Positions 41,714 to 54,366 are shown, counted from the stretch's first letter. The stretch: 64,000 nt of DNA from Euphorbia lathyris (GCF_963576675.1 NC_088910.1:29948531-30012530); one strand, 5' to 3'. Notes: generated by a model not told the origin, from the sequence alone. Program-made: numbers and translations.

Positions 41714-43178
41714 GGATAAGACCTTGGAGGCGGTTAGCTCCCGATACTTTTGGCCTAAGATGAGGAAAGATGTGGCATATATCGTCGAGCGATGTGAGAA
41801 TTGTCAATCCTCCAAGGGGCATGCCACCAATGCCGGATTACGTATGCACTTGCCGATTTCGGAAACTATTTGGGAGGATCTCTCGATGGATTTCGTGTTG
41901 GGACTGCTAAGGACTCAACGGGGCATGGATTTTATCTTCGTGGTGGTGGATAGGTTTTCAAAGATGGCACATTTCATCCCGTGTCGAAAGACTAATGACG
42001 CCACCGCCATTGCTAAGCTTTTCTTCCGTGAGGTAGTGAGATTACATGGGGTTCCAAAGAGTATAGTGTCGGATCGGGACACGAAGTTTGTTAGCCACTT
42101 TTGGCGAACTCTTTGGGCTATTCTAGGAACTACCTTGAAGTTTAGCACCACAGCTCACCCCCAAACGGATGGGCAAACCGAAGTAGTGAATCGGACTTTG
42201 GGAAATCTGTTACGGAGCAAGTGCCGGGATAAGCCCAAGATGTGGGATTATATGATCGCCCAAGCCGAGTTTGCCTATAACTCCGCCGTAAGTTCGACCA
42301 CCGGGAAGTCACCCTTCGAAGTTGTATACACCAAGGCCCCGAACCATTCGCTTGATTTAGGGGAGATTTCGAAGGTAGAAAGGAAGAGTGTGGCGGCCCA
42401 GAATTTGGCCAATGACTACCACCAAATGCACCAAGAAGTGCGGGATAGTATTGAGAAGAAGAATAGTAGGGACAAGGCCAAAGTTGACGAGCACCGAAGG
42501 GATGTGCAATTTGAGGTGGGGGATGAAGTAATGGTGTACTTGGGTAAGGAGCGACTCATGCACGCCCCTAGTAGTAAATTGAGACCGAGGAAGTACGGCC
42601 CGTTCCCAATCACCAAGAGAATGAGCGCCAATGCCTACCAACTAACCCTTCCCAATTGGCTTGGGAAGATGTCTTCTTCTTTTAATGTGCAGGATCTTAG
42701 CTTGTGGAAACCGGAGGGGACATTGCCAACCAAAGTCACCGAGGCGGGACCCGACTCTTTCGAAGAAGGGGAGAATGATGAGGACATCTTATCACTAGTC
42801 CCGAGTCCGGAACAACGAGGAGCCACCCGGGAGAACCCACTCAAGAAGAGCAAGGAACAACCCAAGCCAGAGGGCAAGCGGGGCGTGCCCAACCGAACGC
42901 AAGGCGTGGGAATGGTGGTCTTGGATGAAAAGCCAGACCAGTTAGTGACGCGGGGTGCATCCCTCACCACGCGGGGCGTAGTGAACCACATCAAGCAAGA
43001 AAACGTCCAGGAGAGCAAACACGCGGGGCGCAACCCTTGGGCGCCTCGCGTAGGTTCTAGTCCGGAGATCCACCAAGTTCAGGAGCCCCATGACGCGGGG
43101 CGTAATCTGCAAGACGCCTCGCGTACTGAGCTCGAGCCAGCCTCCTCAAGTTCAGGAGCACATCTACGCGGGGCGTAA
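41682..43178 (+). CDS. CRM integrase with LTR-encoded C-terminus
   Basis: Integrase from the zinc region ([27 protein letters not shown]) through the core triad ([30 protein letters not shown]) and a C-terminal domain ([30 protein letters not shown]). There is no canonical chromodomain. The frame crosses the PPT and runs about 400 bp into the 3' LTR, adding about 134 Arg/Gly/Pro-rich residues to the TAA at 43176-43178. CRM integrases are known to extend into the 3' LTR, where a C-terminal motif has been proposed to guide centromere targeting; I infer, but cannot show, that this tail is that region. Confidence 0.88.
   Translation: MGECWGGHFGRDKTLEAVSSRYFWPKMRKDVAYIVERCENCQSSKGHATNAGLRMHLPISETIWEDLSMDFVLGLLRTQRGMDFIFVVVDRFSKMAHFIPCRKTNDATAIAKLFFREVVRLHGVPKSIVSDRDTKFVSHFWRTLWAILGTTLKFSTTAHPQTDGQTEVVNRTLGNLLRSKCRDKPKMWDYMIAQAEFAYNSAVSSTTGKSPFEVVYTKAPNHSLDLGEISKVERKSVAAQNLANDYHQMHQEVRDSIEKKNSRDKAKVDEHRRDVQFEVGDEVMVYLGKERLMHAPSSKLRPRKYGPFPITKRMSANAYQLTLPNWLGKMSSSFNVQDLSLWKPEGTLPTKVTEAGPDSFEEGENDEDILSLVPSPEQRGATRENPLKKSKEQPKPEGKRGVPNRTQGVGMVVLDEKPDQLVTRGASLTTRGVVNHIKQENVQESKHAGRNPWAPRVGSSPEIHQVQEPHDAGRNLQDASRTELEPASSSSGAHLRGA
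42761..42775 (+). promoter_or_regulatory. CRM polypurine tract
   Basis: GAAGAAGGGGAGAA directly before the TGATGAGG LTR start. It lies within coding sequence. Confidence 0.85.
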
Positions 43179-43566
43179 CCCCGAGACGCGGGGCATGTTT
43201 TGACCTGGAAAATACTTCCCCTCCAAGTTCTCACCTTGAGGGGACCATTTCTGTGACACTCTATTTATTGTTTTGCCATTGTGACTTAATTACTAAACTT
43301 CCCCTTCCCTATTATACCCTTATGGCCATGTGTTAACCAAAACCCTATTCATAGGTTGTTGGGTCTTTTGCTTTGTTTTGTGGGAGAGTATTTAAACCCC
43401 CATGTTTTGTAATGTTCTAAACTTTTGATGAATTAAACTTATAGCCTCCTTTGAGAGCTTGAATTTCATATCCTTTGGGTTAACTCAACCTTCAAGTTTA
43501 GCTTGAGAAGATTGAATTCTTTGTGGATTTACGATTAAAATCCTCAGTCGATTTCACCCTGCATCA
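42776..43566 (+). repeat. CRM 3' LTR (791 bp)
   Basis: Copy of 37150-37921 with a 19-bp longer stretch around 42985-43010 (CACATCAAGCAAGAAAACG) and about 15 substitutions. The first 400 bp are also coding. Confidence 0.95.
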
Positions 43567-43895
43567 CAAGTTTTATTAAATAATGAAAAAATTGAAAAGA
43601 ATACAAAGAATGAACACTAAAACCAAATTGTTCCTTTTTAAACAAATCATCCAAAATAAAAGAATTGTGAAAATACGGAAGAGAGGACCACCAATGAAAA
43701 GAACTTCTTAGATGCTCGTAACACGACGCATCTACTACTATATTTTCTTTCCTATAAATGTGAGAAACGATGAACTGCATTGTCGAAACTAAATCTAAAC
43801 AATGACTCCAATCATGGCGACAAACCCAAGAGATCTTCCGAGAATGATTTTTAAGAAGGTCCACAACATAAGTCGAGTCACATTAATTCAAGCCA
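43567..43895 (-). pseudogene. LINE C-terminal RNase H fragment
   Basis: Minus-strand frame with DSTYVVDLLKNHSRKISWVC, MQFIVSHIYRKENIVVDA and FHWWSSLPYF, the RNase H-like tail of plant LINE ORF2. It runs straight into the CAAGT duplication and the CRM LTR; its 3' end is at 37081-37149. Confidence 0.75.
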
Positions 43896-44263
43896 TAATT
43901 TTCACATGATATAATTTTTTGGATAAATAATTATAAGGTCTCTTGTTTTTACATAATACATTAGTTAGTCCTTGTGTTTTTAGAAATGATTATATAGTCC
44001 ATTGGTTTTTATTTTTGTCAACTCTTTAGTCCATATATTTGAGTGAATGGTCAAATAAGACTAAATAAAATTTAAAATACCAAAATTACCCTTTACTATA
44101 TACTTTAATAATAAAATATCTATTTTTCCTATTTTATGTTTTTTTCCTTCATAATAATAATAATCTTTCCACTATTAGTTAATTATTTTATTAATTTTCA
44201 TATAACTATAAATTTTAATTTAGTAGTGTAGAACTTATTCATTAAAAAAATGAATAACAAATA
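43896..44263. other. AT-rich interval, possible MULE-end relic
   Basis: TTAGTTAGTCCTTGTGTTTTT and TATATAGTCCATTGGTTTTT resemble the TAGTCCCTGTATTTT ends of the MULE-type element at 62593, but no second terminus is found. Confidence 0.35.
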
Positions 44264-44632
44264 CAGTTAAACCTCGATAAATGAATGTTCAATAAAGTAA
44301 TAAACTCGTTTACATAATAAATTCTTTCGGTCCCGACTTGGACCAATGGATTAAAGTAATAACCTCGCTAAATGCATTAAAAAGGGCGGCATGGTCGCAC
44401 TACGCGTCCCCGTTGAGCGAGGGTCCGCGGAGGGGTCCCACCACAATGGTGTACTGGGGGCAAGCCTTCCCCTGCCAATTTATTTGACAAGAGGCCGCTC
44501 CTAAGACTCGAACCCGTGACCTCTTGGTCACACGACAACAACGTTTACCATTGCGCCAACGTTTAAGTAATAAAAATATTTAAATCCTTAAGGGCCCAAT
44601 GAAAATATAAATTAATCATTATTGAATTACAC

Positions 44633-44636
<4 letters not shown>
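44264..44636 (+). mobile_element. Pogo/Emigrant-type MITE, interrupted by a SINE
   Basis: Starts CAGTTAAACCTCGATAAATG after a TA, matching the CAGTAAAACCTCTATAAATT terminus of pogo-like Emigrant/Lemi MITEs, with internal echoes (AATAACCTCGCTAAATG) and the TTTCGGTCCCGACTTGGACC core. A SINE splits it at 44384-44561. The right end is eroded into (TA)n. Confidence 0.6.
44384..44561 (-). mobile_element. Au-like tRNA-derived SINE
   Basis: On the minus strand it opens GTTGGCGCAATGG (A box, 44548-44558) with GGTTCGAGTCT (B box, 44504-44514), then an Au-type body (CCCCAGTACACCATTGTGG, CGGACCCTCGCTCAACGGGG) and a T-run at its 3' end. The 178-bp length fits Au SINEs. The pol III boxes are intact. Confidence 0.85.

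Positions 44637-44691
<55 letters not shown>
44637..44691. repeat. (TA)n microsatellite
   Basis: About 27 TA dinucleotides. Confidence 0.95.
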
Positions 44692-44693
<2 letters not shown>

Positions 44694-45954
44694 CAAAACC
44701 TTTCAATCAATTAAATCAATCAACTAGAAGTCATTTTTTCTTGAAAAATACACAGTTGATTGTTTTTTCTTTCCACCTAAACCAAAATGAACATCATCTT
44801 TAACTTTTTATAGTGCAAACACAATTTCTATGATAGGGTGCCAAGTATGGGTTTAATTGGGTATGTTCTAAATCATCCTGAGGAGCTATGAGTAAAGTGA
44901 TGAGATTGCCACTCTCCAATGTGACATAGGGTATCACTGACTAATTGATTAGTGAGATTAAGAAGTGTATGACTATACCCAAAATGAGGCAGTAAGGTTT
45001 ACTGCTCAATTGAAGCTTATGAGTTCACGAGAGAATCAAGAAATGTTTTAGCAACACATGAGGGTGACAATACCATGTCTCATACTAAACATTGATATTT
45101 AATAGGAAGCAATCATATAAAGTTACCATTAGGTTCTTGTTTCTTACAAAGGAGATATTCATTCGGTATAGGTGATCATAATGGCTTGCTAGAGTCCGCT
45201 TATGATCTATGGACCGAATGATGGATTTGGACCCACTACTAGGTCTGGTCACACATATAAAGAATTGATAACACGAATCATCATCTCTTCTACTTGCTCG
45301 CCTATGGTTCTTACTCTAGATTATTCACTCATATACTCCATTGTTTTAGGAAATAAGGTTTATGGAGGAAGATTAACACCAAACGTGTCAAAACTTGCTG
45401 GATTCCATCTGTTTATATCAGTAGAGACATCCTAATGTAGTAAGTATCACCTCTCCCGATTTTGATTGCAACTTTGTCATGGCCTCTAAGGTTTTGGTGG
45501 CATCCTCTAATTACCTGTGATTCTGTGAAGTAATACTCTAATGATGATGGTGGATGCAATCTTTAAACTTAGTATACCATGATAGAGCATAGGCATCATT
45601 AAAAGCATTTGGAGGTCTCATATTTGCTTGCATCCTCTTTAGAAATTGCCTTGTGGAGTTACCGATTCCCTCTCTATGTAAAGCATATGAGTAACGCTCT
45701 TTAAACAGCAACATTAAACAACAGCTAAACTAAACGGATCTGGAACACTTTAATAATGATTTCCTAAAACTTAGACAATATATTCTAGACCCCTAATTTA
45801 TAAACTCTAAACCTTAAAATATATGAAAAATAATGATTTTTATTAGTTTGATATAATTTAAAATTATGGCCGGATATAATTGTAGATAGTTTTTAAAAAG
45901 TAAATTTATATGTAAATTTGCCATGATTTTCTGTGCATATACAAGATGAAATAG
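44692..45954. other. Interval without a recognised gene
   Basis: The 77-codon frame at 45202-45435 has no motif I recognise. Fragmentary minus-strand frames (45470-45600) hint at a very decayed retroelement but cannot be placed. Confidence 0.35.
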
Positions 45955-46490
45955 GGCTGCACAAAACTAATCGGAAAACCGATTTCTGAAACCGAACCAA
46001 AAAATAGGTTAACTGTAACCGAACCGAAAAATAGGTTAACCGTAACCGATGGATTAGATTACGATTTTTCATTTAAAAAACCGATAGTTAACCGAAACCG
46101 AAAAATAAACCGATTATGTATTAATACACATAAAACTAGTATAAATATAGGTAGAAATTAAATTATCAATTATATAAAATATACATATTTATATTTAATT
46201 TTTAAATTAAAAATATTAAAATAACTTAAAATTTATCTATTTTGGCGATTTTGTTATTAAATTTGAAGTTCAATATTTTTAATTAATATTTAAATAATTA
46301 TATATTTATTTGAAAGTGAATAATTATAAATTTAAAGTGATATTTGCTACGAAAAGTCACCAATGATTAACCGATTGAAATATAGATTAACCGATCGAAA
46401 TAATAGATTAATCAAAATATTCAAATATGGATAACCGAATTAAATGAACTGGTTACTGGTTTTTGTTAATGGATTGGTTAATGCCCGTAA
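45955..46490. repeat. ACCGAACCGAAA-rich dispersed repeat
   Basis: GGGCTGCACAAAACTAATCGG is followed by many ACCGAAACCGAAAAATA-type words, an AT-rich middle, and TAACCGA(A/T) words again before 46490. This is the composition of hAT-like non-autonomous repeats in plants; I could not define termini or a target duplication. Confidence 0.4.
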
Positions 46491-48017
46491 AATTAACAAT
46501 AACAATTAGAGGTTTGGTTGTTCCTTGCGCAAGTTTGTTACATGTACAGTCAGACGTTGACGCGGTTCATGATTTTCTTGCTTAATATTCTTCTTGAAAT
46601 AGTTGAATTTTGAAGCCATGACATGTGAGTTTGTTTCAGCTCATCTCATGCAGTAATTTTTAATTGGTGTTTTAATCTTTGTAATAATCACCGACAGCTT
46701 TGTTAATTACTTATATTGCCGGCTTATTAATTACTTACACATCATAACCGCAGAAGGCGAGAGATACTATGCTCTTCTGTCATACCATAATTAATTACGC
46801 TGATCACCAATTATATTATATTTACTTATATGGTTTCAAATTAAGATTCTTAATTTCATTAATAAAATTAAGGTAAAACCACCATTTTAAGACCTTAATC
46901 TTTAATTTCATTCTATGAAGTCCTTAATTTTATGTGTTAATATTATTTGGACTCATTAACTTTAGTTTTATTCTAATAACTTATAAAACTGTTTCTTTTT
47001 TTTTCTCTTTTCAAGATTTTCATATAGTTAACGCTACTAATTATGATATCTAAAACTTAATTTCATAATATAAACATTATACAAATATTAAAATCTAAAT
47101 TGAAGAAAATCCTTTAAAAATTAATAATGATAACTTAAAAATAAATATTTGATTTTGATCATAATTTACCGTCACATAGTGACATGGATGAAAAAAAGAG
47201 AGTGAATAATGTAGTTAGTTTTGTCCTTATCATTTTTACATTGACTTTTAAATGAATGTTTTTATTTAGATTTGAATATTAGTATAATATAAAGTCCAGT
47301 GATTTTTTATGTCACGAAATGATGTTAAACGTGATAATATCAATAAACGTTTTAGTTTATAGACCATAAAAAAAATTGAAAATCGAATTCGCTCAATATA
47401 TTTTTGTTTATATATATATGTTATTATTCCAAATAGTCTTGAATCAATTTTTAATTTCTTAAAATTAAGCTACATTTAGATTTTAAAAGTAAAATTGAGT
47501 CGTTTTAAACAAATTTAAAGAAAGTTATCGTCTATTAAACAAACTGGAGTTTGTTAAATACAAACTCAATGAATTCATTAACCACGCGAACCTTAATTTA
47601 TTTTAAAATAGGAAACGAAACCATCTATAATAGATATAGTTCCAACAAATGAATGATGGTTTCCTTCGCACTTGGCCCCTACAGACCCTGATGTCTCCGC
47701 CCTCAACCATTGCAAAAGCAATAGTTGCAAACAATTTAATTATTCAGATAAATAATTAAATTCTAAAATTTAATAATTAAACCTCAACATATATAACATA
47801 AAACAAAATCGAAATAGGAGACTTAATAGCATAAATACTTAAAATTGAAGGGTTGAAAAGTGTATTGTGCCTAAAATTAATGATTTTCTCCTTTCTTGTA
47901 TATATTGTAAACAAGAATCATATAATATATATTTACGCAAACAATGACATTTTCCTTTGGCAGTACTACACAACAGAACATTAAGTAAAGGAGAATACGA
48001 AAATAGAATATACTCCT
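46491..48017. other. AT-rich intergenic region upstream of the pectin methylesterase
   Basis: No gene or clear mobile element is seen. Near 46870-46990 AAGACCTTAATC, GAAGTCCTTAATTTTATG and TTTGGACTCATTAAC again recall MULE-type subterminal text, one-sided only. Confidence 0.45.
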
Positions 48018-48031
48018 TTATATTTTAAAGT
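48018..48031 (+). promoter_or_regulatory. Possible TATA region of pectin methylesterase
   Basis: TTTATATTTTAAAG about 130 bp upstream of the ATG at 48161; weak match. Confidence 0.3.
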
Positions 48032-48160
48032 TTTACACATTTCGTACCTTGCATTTTCATTTATGTACTGTACATAAATTCCCAAACACTCCCCCACCCC
48101 ACCCCCCATTTCTTCTTCCCCACCACCCAAAAAATCTCCGATCACCACCAAACCACAACC

Positions 48161-50936
48161 ATGACAACTCAGATAACCCCATTAATTACAACATTATTCA
48201 TCCTCCTCTTCTCTTCATTTCTCGCCACATCAGAATCCACAACCTCGTCCAGAACAAACATCACATGGTGGTGCAACGAAACTCCACATCCCGAAACCTG
48301 CAAATACTTCATCAATAATCAAAGACACAAACGTTATTCATTCAAACACAGAACAGAATTTCGGACCATATTGGTCCGAATCGCTCTCCAAAGAGCCCTC
48401 ACCGCTCAATCCGAAGTCAACAATCTCAAAAAAACTTGCCAGAATCACCGGCAAAGAGCTGTCTGGGCCGATTGTTACAAGCTCCACTCCGACACAATCC
48501 ATCAGCTAAACCGAACCCTACAAGGGCTTTCCAAGAACTACAGATGTACAACGTTTGATGCACAAACATGGTTAAGCACTGCATTGACCAACATTGGCAC
48601 GTGCCATTCCGGGTCTTCCGACCTAAACGTCTCGAATTTTATCGGGCCGATCAAGTCTAACAATTTAACGGAGGTTATTAGCAATAGTTTAGCTACTAAT
48701 GCAGTTTTGTTGTCCGTACAAGATCATAACAATTATACACATGGTTTTCCGAGGTGGTTTTCCGGGAAGGAGAGGAGGTTATTGGAATCAACGGAGGCTA
48801 CGGCGAGGGCGAATCTGGTTGTGGCTCAAGATGGTTCGGGGAATTTTAGAAGTGTTCAGGCGGCGATTAACGCGGCGGCGAGGAGAAAATATGGTACTAG
48901 GTTTATTATTCATGTGAAGAGAGGTGTTTATAGAGAGAATATTGAGGTTGGGATTAATAATAATAATATATGGCTGATCGGCGATGGTCTCCGAAATACT
49001 ATTATTACTAGTTCTAGAAGTGTTCGAGGTGGCTATACAACCTACAGCACTGCAACTGCCGGTAAGTAAAATTTCCGTTCTCTTATCCTTTTCTCATGTT
49101 TTTTTCTTGAAGTTTGACTGTGGACCCGAGCTGATATGACTCGTTAGATGTTAATATAAAATTTATAATTATGATTAGGTATTAATTATCGGTTTAAATT
49201 TTTAGTTCAAACGATTACATAACATATCAGATATTAATATAAAATGGTAGAAAAAAATTATGTTGTTCCTCAAACGTATACATTTTCATTTTAGTTTATT
49301 TTTAGTTACAAAAACATTACGAATCTCTAATCATTTTGATTTTGATTTTGTATAGATTGAGTTTATACGTTTAAAATTTGTATTTTTAATTATTCGAAAA
49401 CAGTTTTTTTACACATGTCACACAATTTAGAAAATATAAAATGAAATGAATAATCCTCTTTTTAAACTGAATTTCTTTTGAAGAACTTTTAAAATTAGGC
49501 CTTTAAAGCCAACAAATTTAGCAAGCAAAGCATAATATATGACATAAATAGATGATAAAAGGTAATTCAATTCACTAAAATCAGTACAATTAATTACTGG
49601 TTTCATGATCTTTTTCCTCTATTTCGTTTGCATTATAAAAAATTAAAATTACTAATAATACAAAAAAAGATTAGGATTTATTTTTCCTCAATAAAAAAAC
49701 CCGATATTATTTTAATTGTCTAATGAAATAGCAATAAGAAAATGTAGCTGGATCTATGAAATTGCTTAGCAATAAAAAAAAAGTAAAGTAGATAAAAATT
49801 CACGTGTAACGGAGGATATTTCGTGGTTGACTTAATTTGGGTGAAAAAAAAGTATACGGGGGAAAAGGCAATCATATATTCCATATTATTGATCACATCA
49901 TCTTAACTAGATTTCAATGCTAATAATTATGAGTAATGATAAATGAGTCATTTTCTGTTTAATATGCACGTGATCTGTTTATCATTTCTATCACCCAAAT
50001 TACTGAAAAATAAAATATGACAAACAAAAAAAATGTTTACTAATCCAGGTGACAATTTCGTGTTTCATGTCAAAATCGTGGTATTTCATGTATATGTTCC
50101 ATATATATACATATGGTTTTATATGTTAGAAATACTAGAAATATGATCTTCGTGTCAATCGTATCGTATCAGTTGGATTGTCTCTGTAAATCGTGTTTTC
50201 GTGTCAAAAATTGCCGCTTAACCCTATAATTATGATTACAGGAATTGACGGACTCCGGTTTGTTGCTCGTGGAATAACATTCAGAAACACAGCAGGTCCC
50301 TCAAAAGGACAAGCAGTAGCACTCCGATCAGCCTCTGATCTCTCTGTATTTTACCGGTGCTCATTTCAAGGCTATCAAGACACTCTTTTTGTTCATTCTC
50401 AGAGGCAATTTTACAAAGAATGTTACATTTATGGGACTATAGACTTTATTTTTGGCAATGCAGCAGTTGTTTTCCAAAATTGCATCATCTACGTTAGAAG
50501 ACCGTTAAGAGGTCAATCTAATATGATAACAGCACAAGGTCGTAATGATCCATATCAGAACACCGGAATTTCAATCCACAACTGTCAAATTCTACCAGCA
50601 TCCGACTTGAAACCAGTGGTGGGTTCATTTCAGACATATTTAGGGAGACCATGGATGATGTATTCTCGGACAGTAATTCTCAAGAGTTACATTGATAAGT
50701 TTATTAATCCGGCAGGTTGGTCGAAATGGTTAAACAGTAATTTTGCTCTAAATACTTTGTATTATGGTGAGTTTAAGAATTTTGGGGCAGGGTCTTCCAC
50801 TGCACGGAGGGTTAAATGGAAAGGGTATCATGTAATAACTAGTACTAAAGTAGCTTCAAGTTTTACTGTAAATGGCCTTATTGCGGGACAATCATGGTTG
50901 CCGGCAACTGGTGTTCCGTTCACTCCAGGCCTTTGA
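48161..50936 (+). CDS. Type-I pectin methylesterase with PMEI pro-domain, two exons
   Basis: Exon 48161-49061, intron 49062-50241 (GTAAGT...TTACAG), exon 50242-50936; 531 residues. The enzyme removes methyl esters from homogalacturonan in the cell wall, altering wall stiffness. Residues 1-about 26 form a signal peptide (LITTLFILLFSSFLATSES). The inhibitor-like pro-domain (about 35-190) has Cys38, 47, 105 and 148. RRLL at 205-208 is the usual subtilase processing site that releases the mature enzyme. The catalytic domain shows GVYREN (GxYxE), QAVALR, QDTLF (Asp347), DFIFG (Asp368) and LGRPW (Arg436), so all expected catalytic residues are present. The intron sits within TATAG-IDGL, a common position in this family. 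No lesion is seen; likely functional. Confidence 0.95.
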
Positions 50937-51546
50937 TTGATTTATTCAGGTGATGACACGTCAATATTATTGCTGATATGTCATCTCCTAAATAGTCCAA
51001 GAACAATTTATTCAAATTACATTAGAATTTCTCATTCTTATGTTACGGAAATATTATACATTTGTTCATTGTTGTGATATTGAAATTTTTTTGTACATTT
51101 TAATTAAGGCAAATGATATATTCAACCTTAAAGGCTGTATATAAGCACTAATTATCCATATGCTTTCTTATGTTTTCAATAAAAAGAAAATTCTAATTCT
51201 AAAATAAGCATTTATTTCTATTGGAAATATAACAATATATTATCACAAATGCATTTAAGTATTACAAGTATAAAAAAAAGTATCAACAAGTTTTATGTAT
51301 TGAAAAACTAAATTAACACTAATAATAAGAATTTGTGGGTTTTTATGTACAACCCTTAGGGTGGTAAATATTAGGTCCCTTTAATTAATTATTTCAATAT
51401 TAAGCTTTTGTCCGATGGTTAAAATCATTTATTTTGATACTATTATTTAAATTATTTGTTGGATGTGGGAATGATATTAGTGACATGGTGTGATAGGTTA
51501 TAGTAAATTTTTGCATTATTTTCGTTCGAGCAAATGACAAAAACTA
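50937..51546. other. 3' flank of pectin methylesterase
   Basis: AT-rich; an AATAAAAAG near 51178 could be a polyadenylation signal. No gene. Confidence 0.4.
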
Positions 51547-51768
51547 TGTTGATAAGATTTAGCTTTAAATGAATTTCCTAGTTTTTGGAGATTGCTTGTT
51601 ATTTGATTTAGTGAATTCTGTTAGCAAGATTCTAGCTAGAACGTGGGTTGTAGTTTGTTACAATCTCATCTGTATAAAAGCTATCTTATAGCTATTTTCT
51701 TCTTTGAATAAACTAGTCTTTCTCAAAAATTGTTCTTTGCAACTAGTTTGTTTGTTTTGCATTTAACA
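51547..51768 (+). mobile_element. Copia 5' LTR (222 bp), decayed element
   Basis: TGTTGATAAG ... CATTTAACA with a TATAAAAGC box near 51674. Followed by a PBS-like TGGTATCAAAACA at 51772-51784 (initiator tRNA-Met type, two changes). Confidence 0.7.
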
Positions 51769-51989
51769 TTTTGGTATCAAAACACTACCTTGGGAGATTT
51801 GAAGGAGACTTTTGATAGGGAAAACACGTCAGGGAGTGAAGAGAGATGGGTCAGAAGAAAATAGTTTTTCACAATCTTCCATCCTAAAGTTTGATTGTGA
51901 CTAAAATTACTAGAGCATGGTCATACAGAATCTCATGCGAACTAAGGAATGTTGCGTTGTTGTCGAATCGGACTACTCACAGCCTGATA

Positions 51990-52920
51990 ATTAAGAGGGG
52001 ATGACGACAACATAAAAAAAGATCCTAGAGGAGATGAAGTTGTAAATTTGAAAGCCAAGAATTACTTGTTTCAATCTCTTGACATGTTAATTCTAAAGAA
52101 GATCACACATAAGGAGACATCCTAACAACTTTGGGACTCCATGAAAATGAAGTGTTTGGGCAACACTAGAGTACTGAGAGCCCAACTAAACCATTTACCC
52201 AAGAATTTTGAGGTTCTGGCAATGAAGCAGAATGAATCGATCATGTATTACTTTGGTCGAGTGATGATCGTCATAAACGACATGAGGAATTATGGGGAAG
52301 ATACGACTGATGTCAAGATCATTGAGAAAATCTTGAGAACCCTTACTAATAAATGGAATTATATTGTTTATTCTATATAAGAAACCAAGGATATAGATCA
52401 ACTCTCTATGGATAACTTGCAAAGGTCTTTGTTTGTTCATGAGCAAAAGTTCAAGAATTATGGAGGAAAAAAAAACATGCCTTCAAGATGACACATGAAG
52501 GGAACCATAGTGGAAGAGTACGTGGGATATCTCATTTCTGAGGACGATGAGGTAGATGATGGGTTGTCAAAATTACAATAAGAATATTATTAAGTGTTAT
52601 AAATGTCATCAACTTGGACACTTCCAATACGGATGTCGATCAAACTATGCAGAATTGGAAAAGTCGAGGGGATTGTACTAATGGCTTATGTTGAATCACA
52701 TGGAGTTAATTGAGATGATGTGTTGTTCATTGACTCTGGTTGTAGCAATCACATGTCTAGTAACTCATCATTTTTTTTTTGTGATTGAGAATAAGGCTTC
52801 AAAAAGATAGTGAGGTTGGGAAATTATGCAAGCATGTACATTGTTGGCAAAGAAAGTACCATAATGACTTTGAAAGGAGTGAGACATCTTGTACAATATG
52901 TTTTTATGTGTCGTAATTGA
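51990..52920 (+). pseudogene. Decayed copia gag and protease start
   Basis: Many stops. Recognisable pieces: KAKNYLFQSLDMLILKKITH, the UBN2 core MKMKCLGNTRVLRAQLNHLP and MYYFGRVMIVINDMRN (open frame 52141-52380), a zinc knuckle CYKCHQLGHFQYGC near 52592, and the protease site DSGCSNHMSSN near 52733. Nothing of integrase or RT follows, and no 3' LTR is seen. Confidence 0.75.
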
Positions 52921-53059
52921 AGAATAACCTTCCTAGTGTTGGGCAGATGCAACAAAAGGGTTTAGCTCTTAAAATAAATTCAAACTAATATCGAATATAC
53001 CATCCCACAAAAGGTTTGATCATCCAAACCAACATTACATCCAACAGGTTATTTGTGCT

Positions 53060-53937
53060 GCTATCAAACACCTAACCCATCAAGGAGGAAAATCAAGGAA
53101 TGTGCCTTCAAAAAATAACTACTCAAGACCTAGATTATTGATGCGCCTCGAGCTGATGCTCGAAGATTCACTAAGGGATAAGTGTGTCCTGTCGTTATCA
53201 AGTAATAAATCCGAAGAAGTCCATGTATCCAATCCACATGATTTATATTGCAAGTACCAAACTACTTAGTTCTTAATTGTTATTTAGGTGGTGATAAGTT
53301 GATTTGAGTTGTGTTTATACTAATCTAATCCTAAATTGATCCAAAGCACCTATAAATTCTTGTGAATATGATGGTGATAATACGATAAAATGAGTATTCA
53401 AACAATATTGAGATATATTATGAATCGAATTAAATATTGTATAAACATAAAGAGATTGAACCGACTTATCCTATGACAGTGCTTAGCACGTGATTCTCTA
53501 GTCAGGCCGTAATTAACTCTAAGGATTTAGAAACTCGGGTGTGTTACCATGGTGGTGGTAATACCTATAATCTAATGTATAGATGACCAGATTAGACTCA
53601 CAATAAGACCCATCAGACTATATTCAGATTTATGAATCATTCAATCAAAATACGTGAACACAGTAATTAAAGAACTTATAAACAGAGAAATGAAACTAAA
53701 TTGAAACTTATATTAAAGGTGATAGAAAATGTCGCAAGCTTCAACCAATTCAAAATCTAGAGATGAACAAAAATAAAAAGTTAAGCTCAGATATAATATA
53801 TTCAATTAGTTTATTGAGCAAATACATGTTCAAACCAATTGATTTACATTTTTCAGCAGCCGAGAGAGGTATATGGTACTTGTCAGAACCTATTGGGTTA
53901 TGTATTCTTTATCAGAAATGAGAGAATCAGAAGTTGG
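53060..53937. other. Interval without a recognised gene
   Basis: AT-rich; no frame or repeat recognised. Confidence 0.45.
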
Positions 53938-54366
53938 TATTAGATATTGCACCACTAACTTAGTGTGTGGTAGAATTAAATTTTGAAGTTTCAAGAAGGT
54001 ACTAAAAAATATAATAGGTCCAAAAGTTGTGTGATTATTATTGGTAGAAAATTGTAGGCCTAAAATCTAGAAGTTATAATAAATAATTTATTATAGATAT
54101 TTATGTTGCTGTGAAAATTTATGACCTATAAATATTTCTAGTCCACCGACTTAGCCTTGTATATATAGGCTTGTTGGGTTGTTTGTGTATGTGAGGAAAT
54201 TGTGAGTGAGTAAGTAGTGTGCATATAAATAAAATAAAATAAAGTGATTGTGTGTGATGTGTCCGAATGTGAGTGTGGTGAGTATTATGTAATAAATTGT
54301 CAAATTTCAATTTGACATTAATAAAACAATTTCCTTTGCAATTAAATCCTCCATATATAATTAACA
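53938..54366 (+). repeat. 5' LTR of gag-only copia element
   Basis: 429 bp ending TATAATTAACA. Contains TTGTATATATAGGC (TATA region). Matches 56977-57478 along most of its length. Confidence 0.85.

Larger units (their letters stand above)
37150..43566 (+). mobile_element. Complete CRM-type Ty3/gypsy element with CAAGT target duplications
   Basis: A 6417-bp element: 5' LTR 37150-37921, PBS 37924-37936, gag-pol in one frame, PPT before 42776, 3' LTR 42776-43566. CAAGT flanks it at 37145-37149 and 43567-43571. By eye the LTRs differ at about 15 positions, mostly transitions, plus one 19-bp indel, so the insertion is recent. Only two coding lesions are seen. Gag (FLDWLLEVERFFDYAGIPED) and integrase ([26 protein letters not shown]) match the CRM lineage, part of which targets centromeres. 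Confidence 0.9.

Noticed and set aside
43896..44260. A fourth MULE-type element
   Set aside because: TAGTCCNTG-like words on one side only; no inverse terminus or 9-bp duplication.
44384..44561. tRNA gene from the A and B boxes on the minus strand
   Set aside because: No acceptor stem or cloverleaf closure; the body and T-run fit an Au-like SINE.
45202..45435. 77-codon frame
   Set aside because: Composition and context are those of a decayed intergenic region; nothing recognisable.
50193..50241. Upstream ATG at 50193 as start of a separate pectin methylesterase-like gene
   Set aside because: It lies in the intron; the acceptor TTACAG at 50236-50241 joins exon 2 to exon 1 in frame at TATAG-IDGL.
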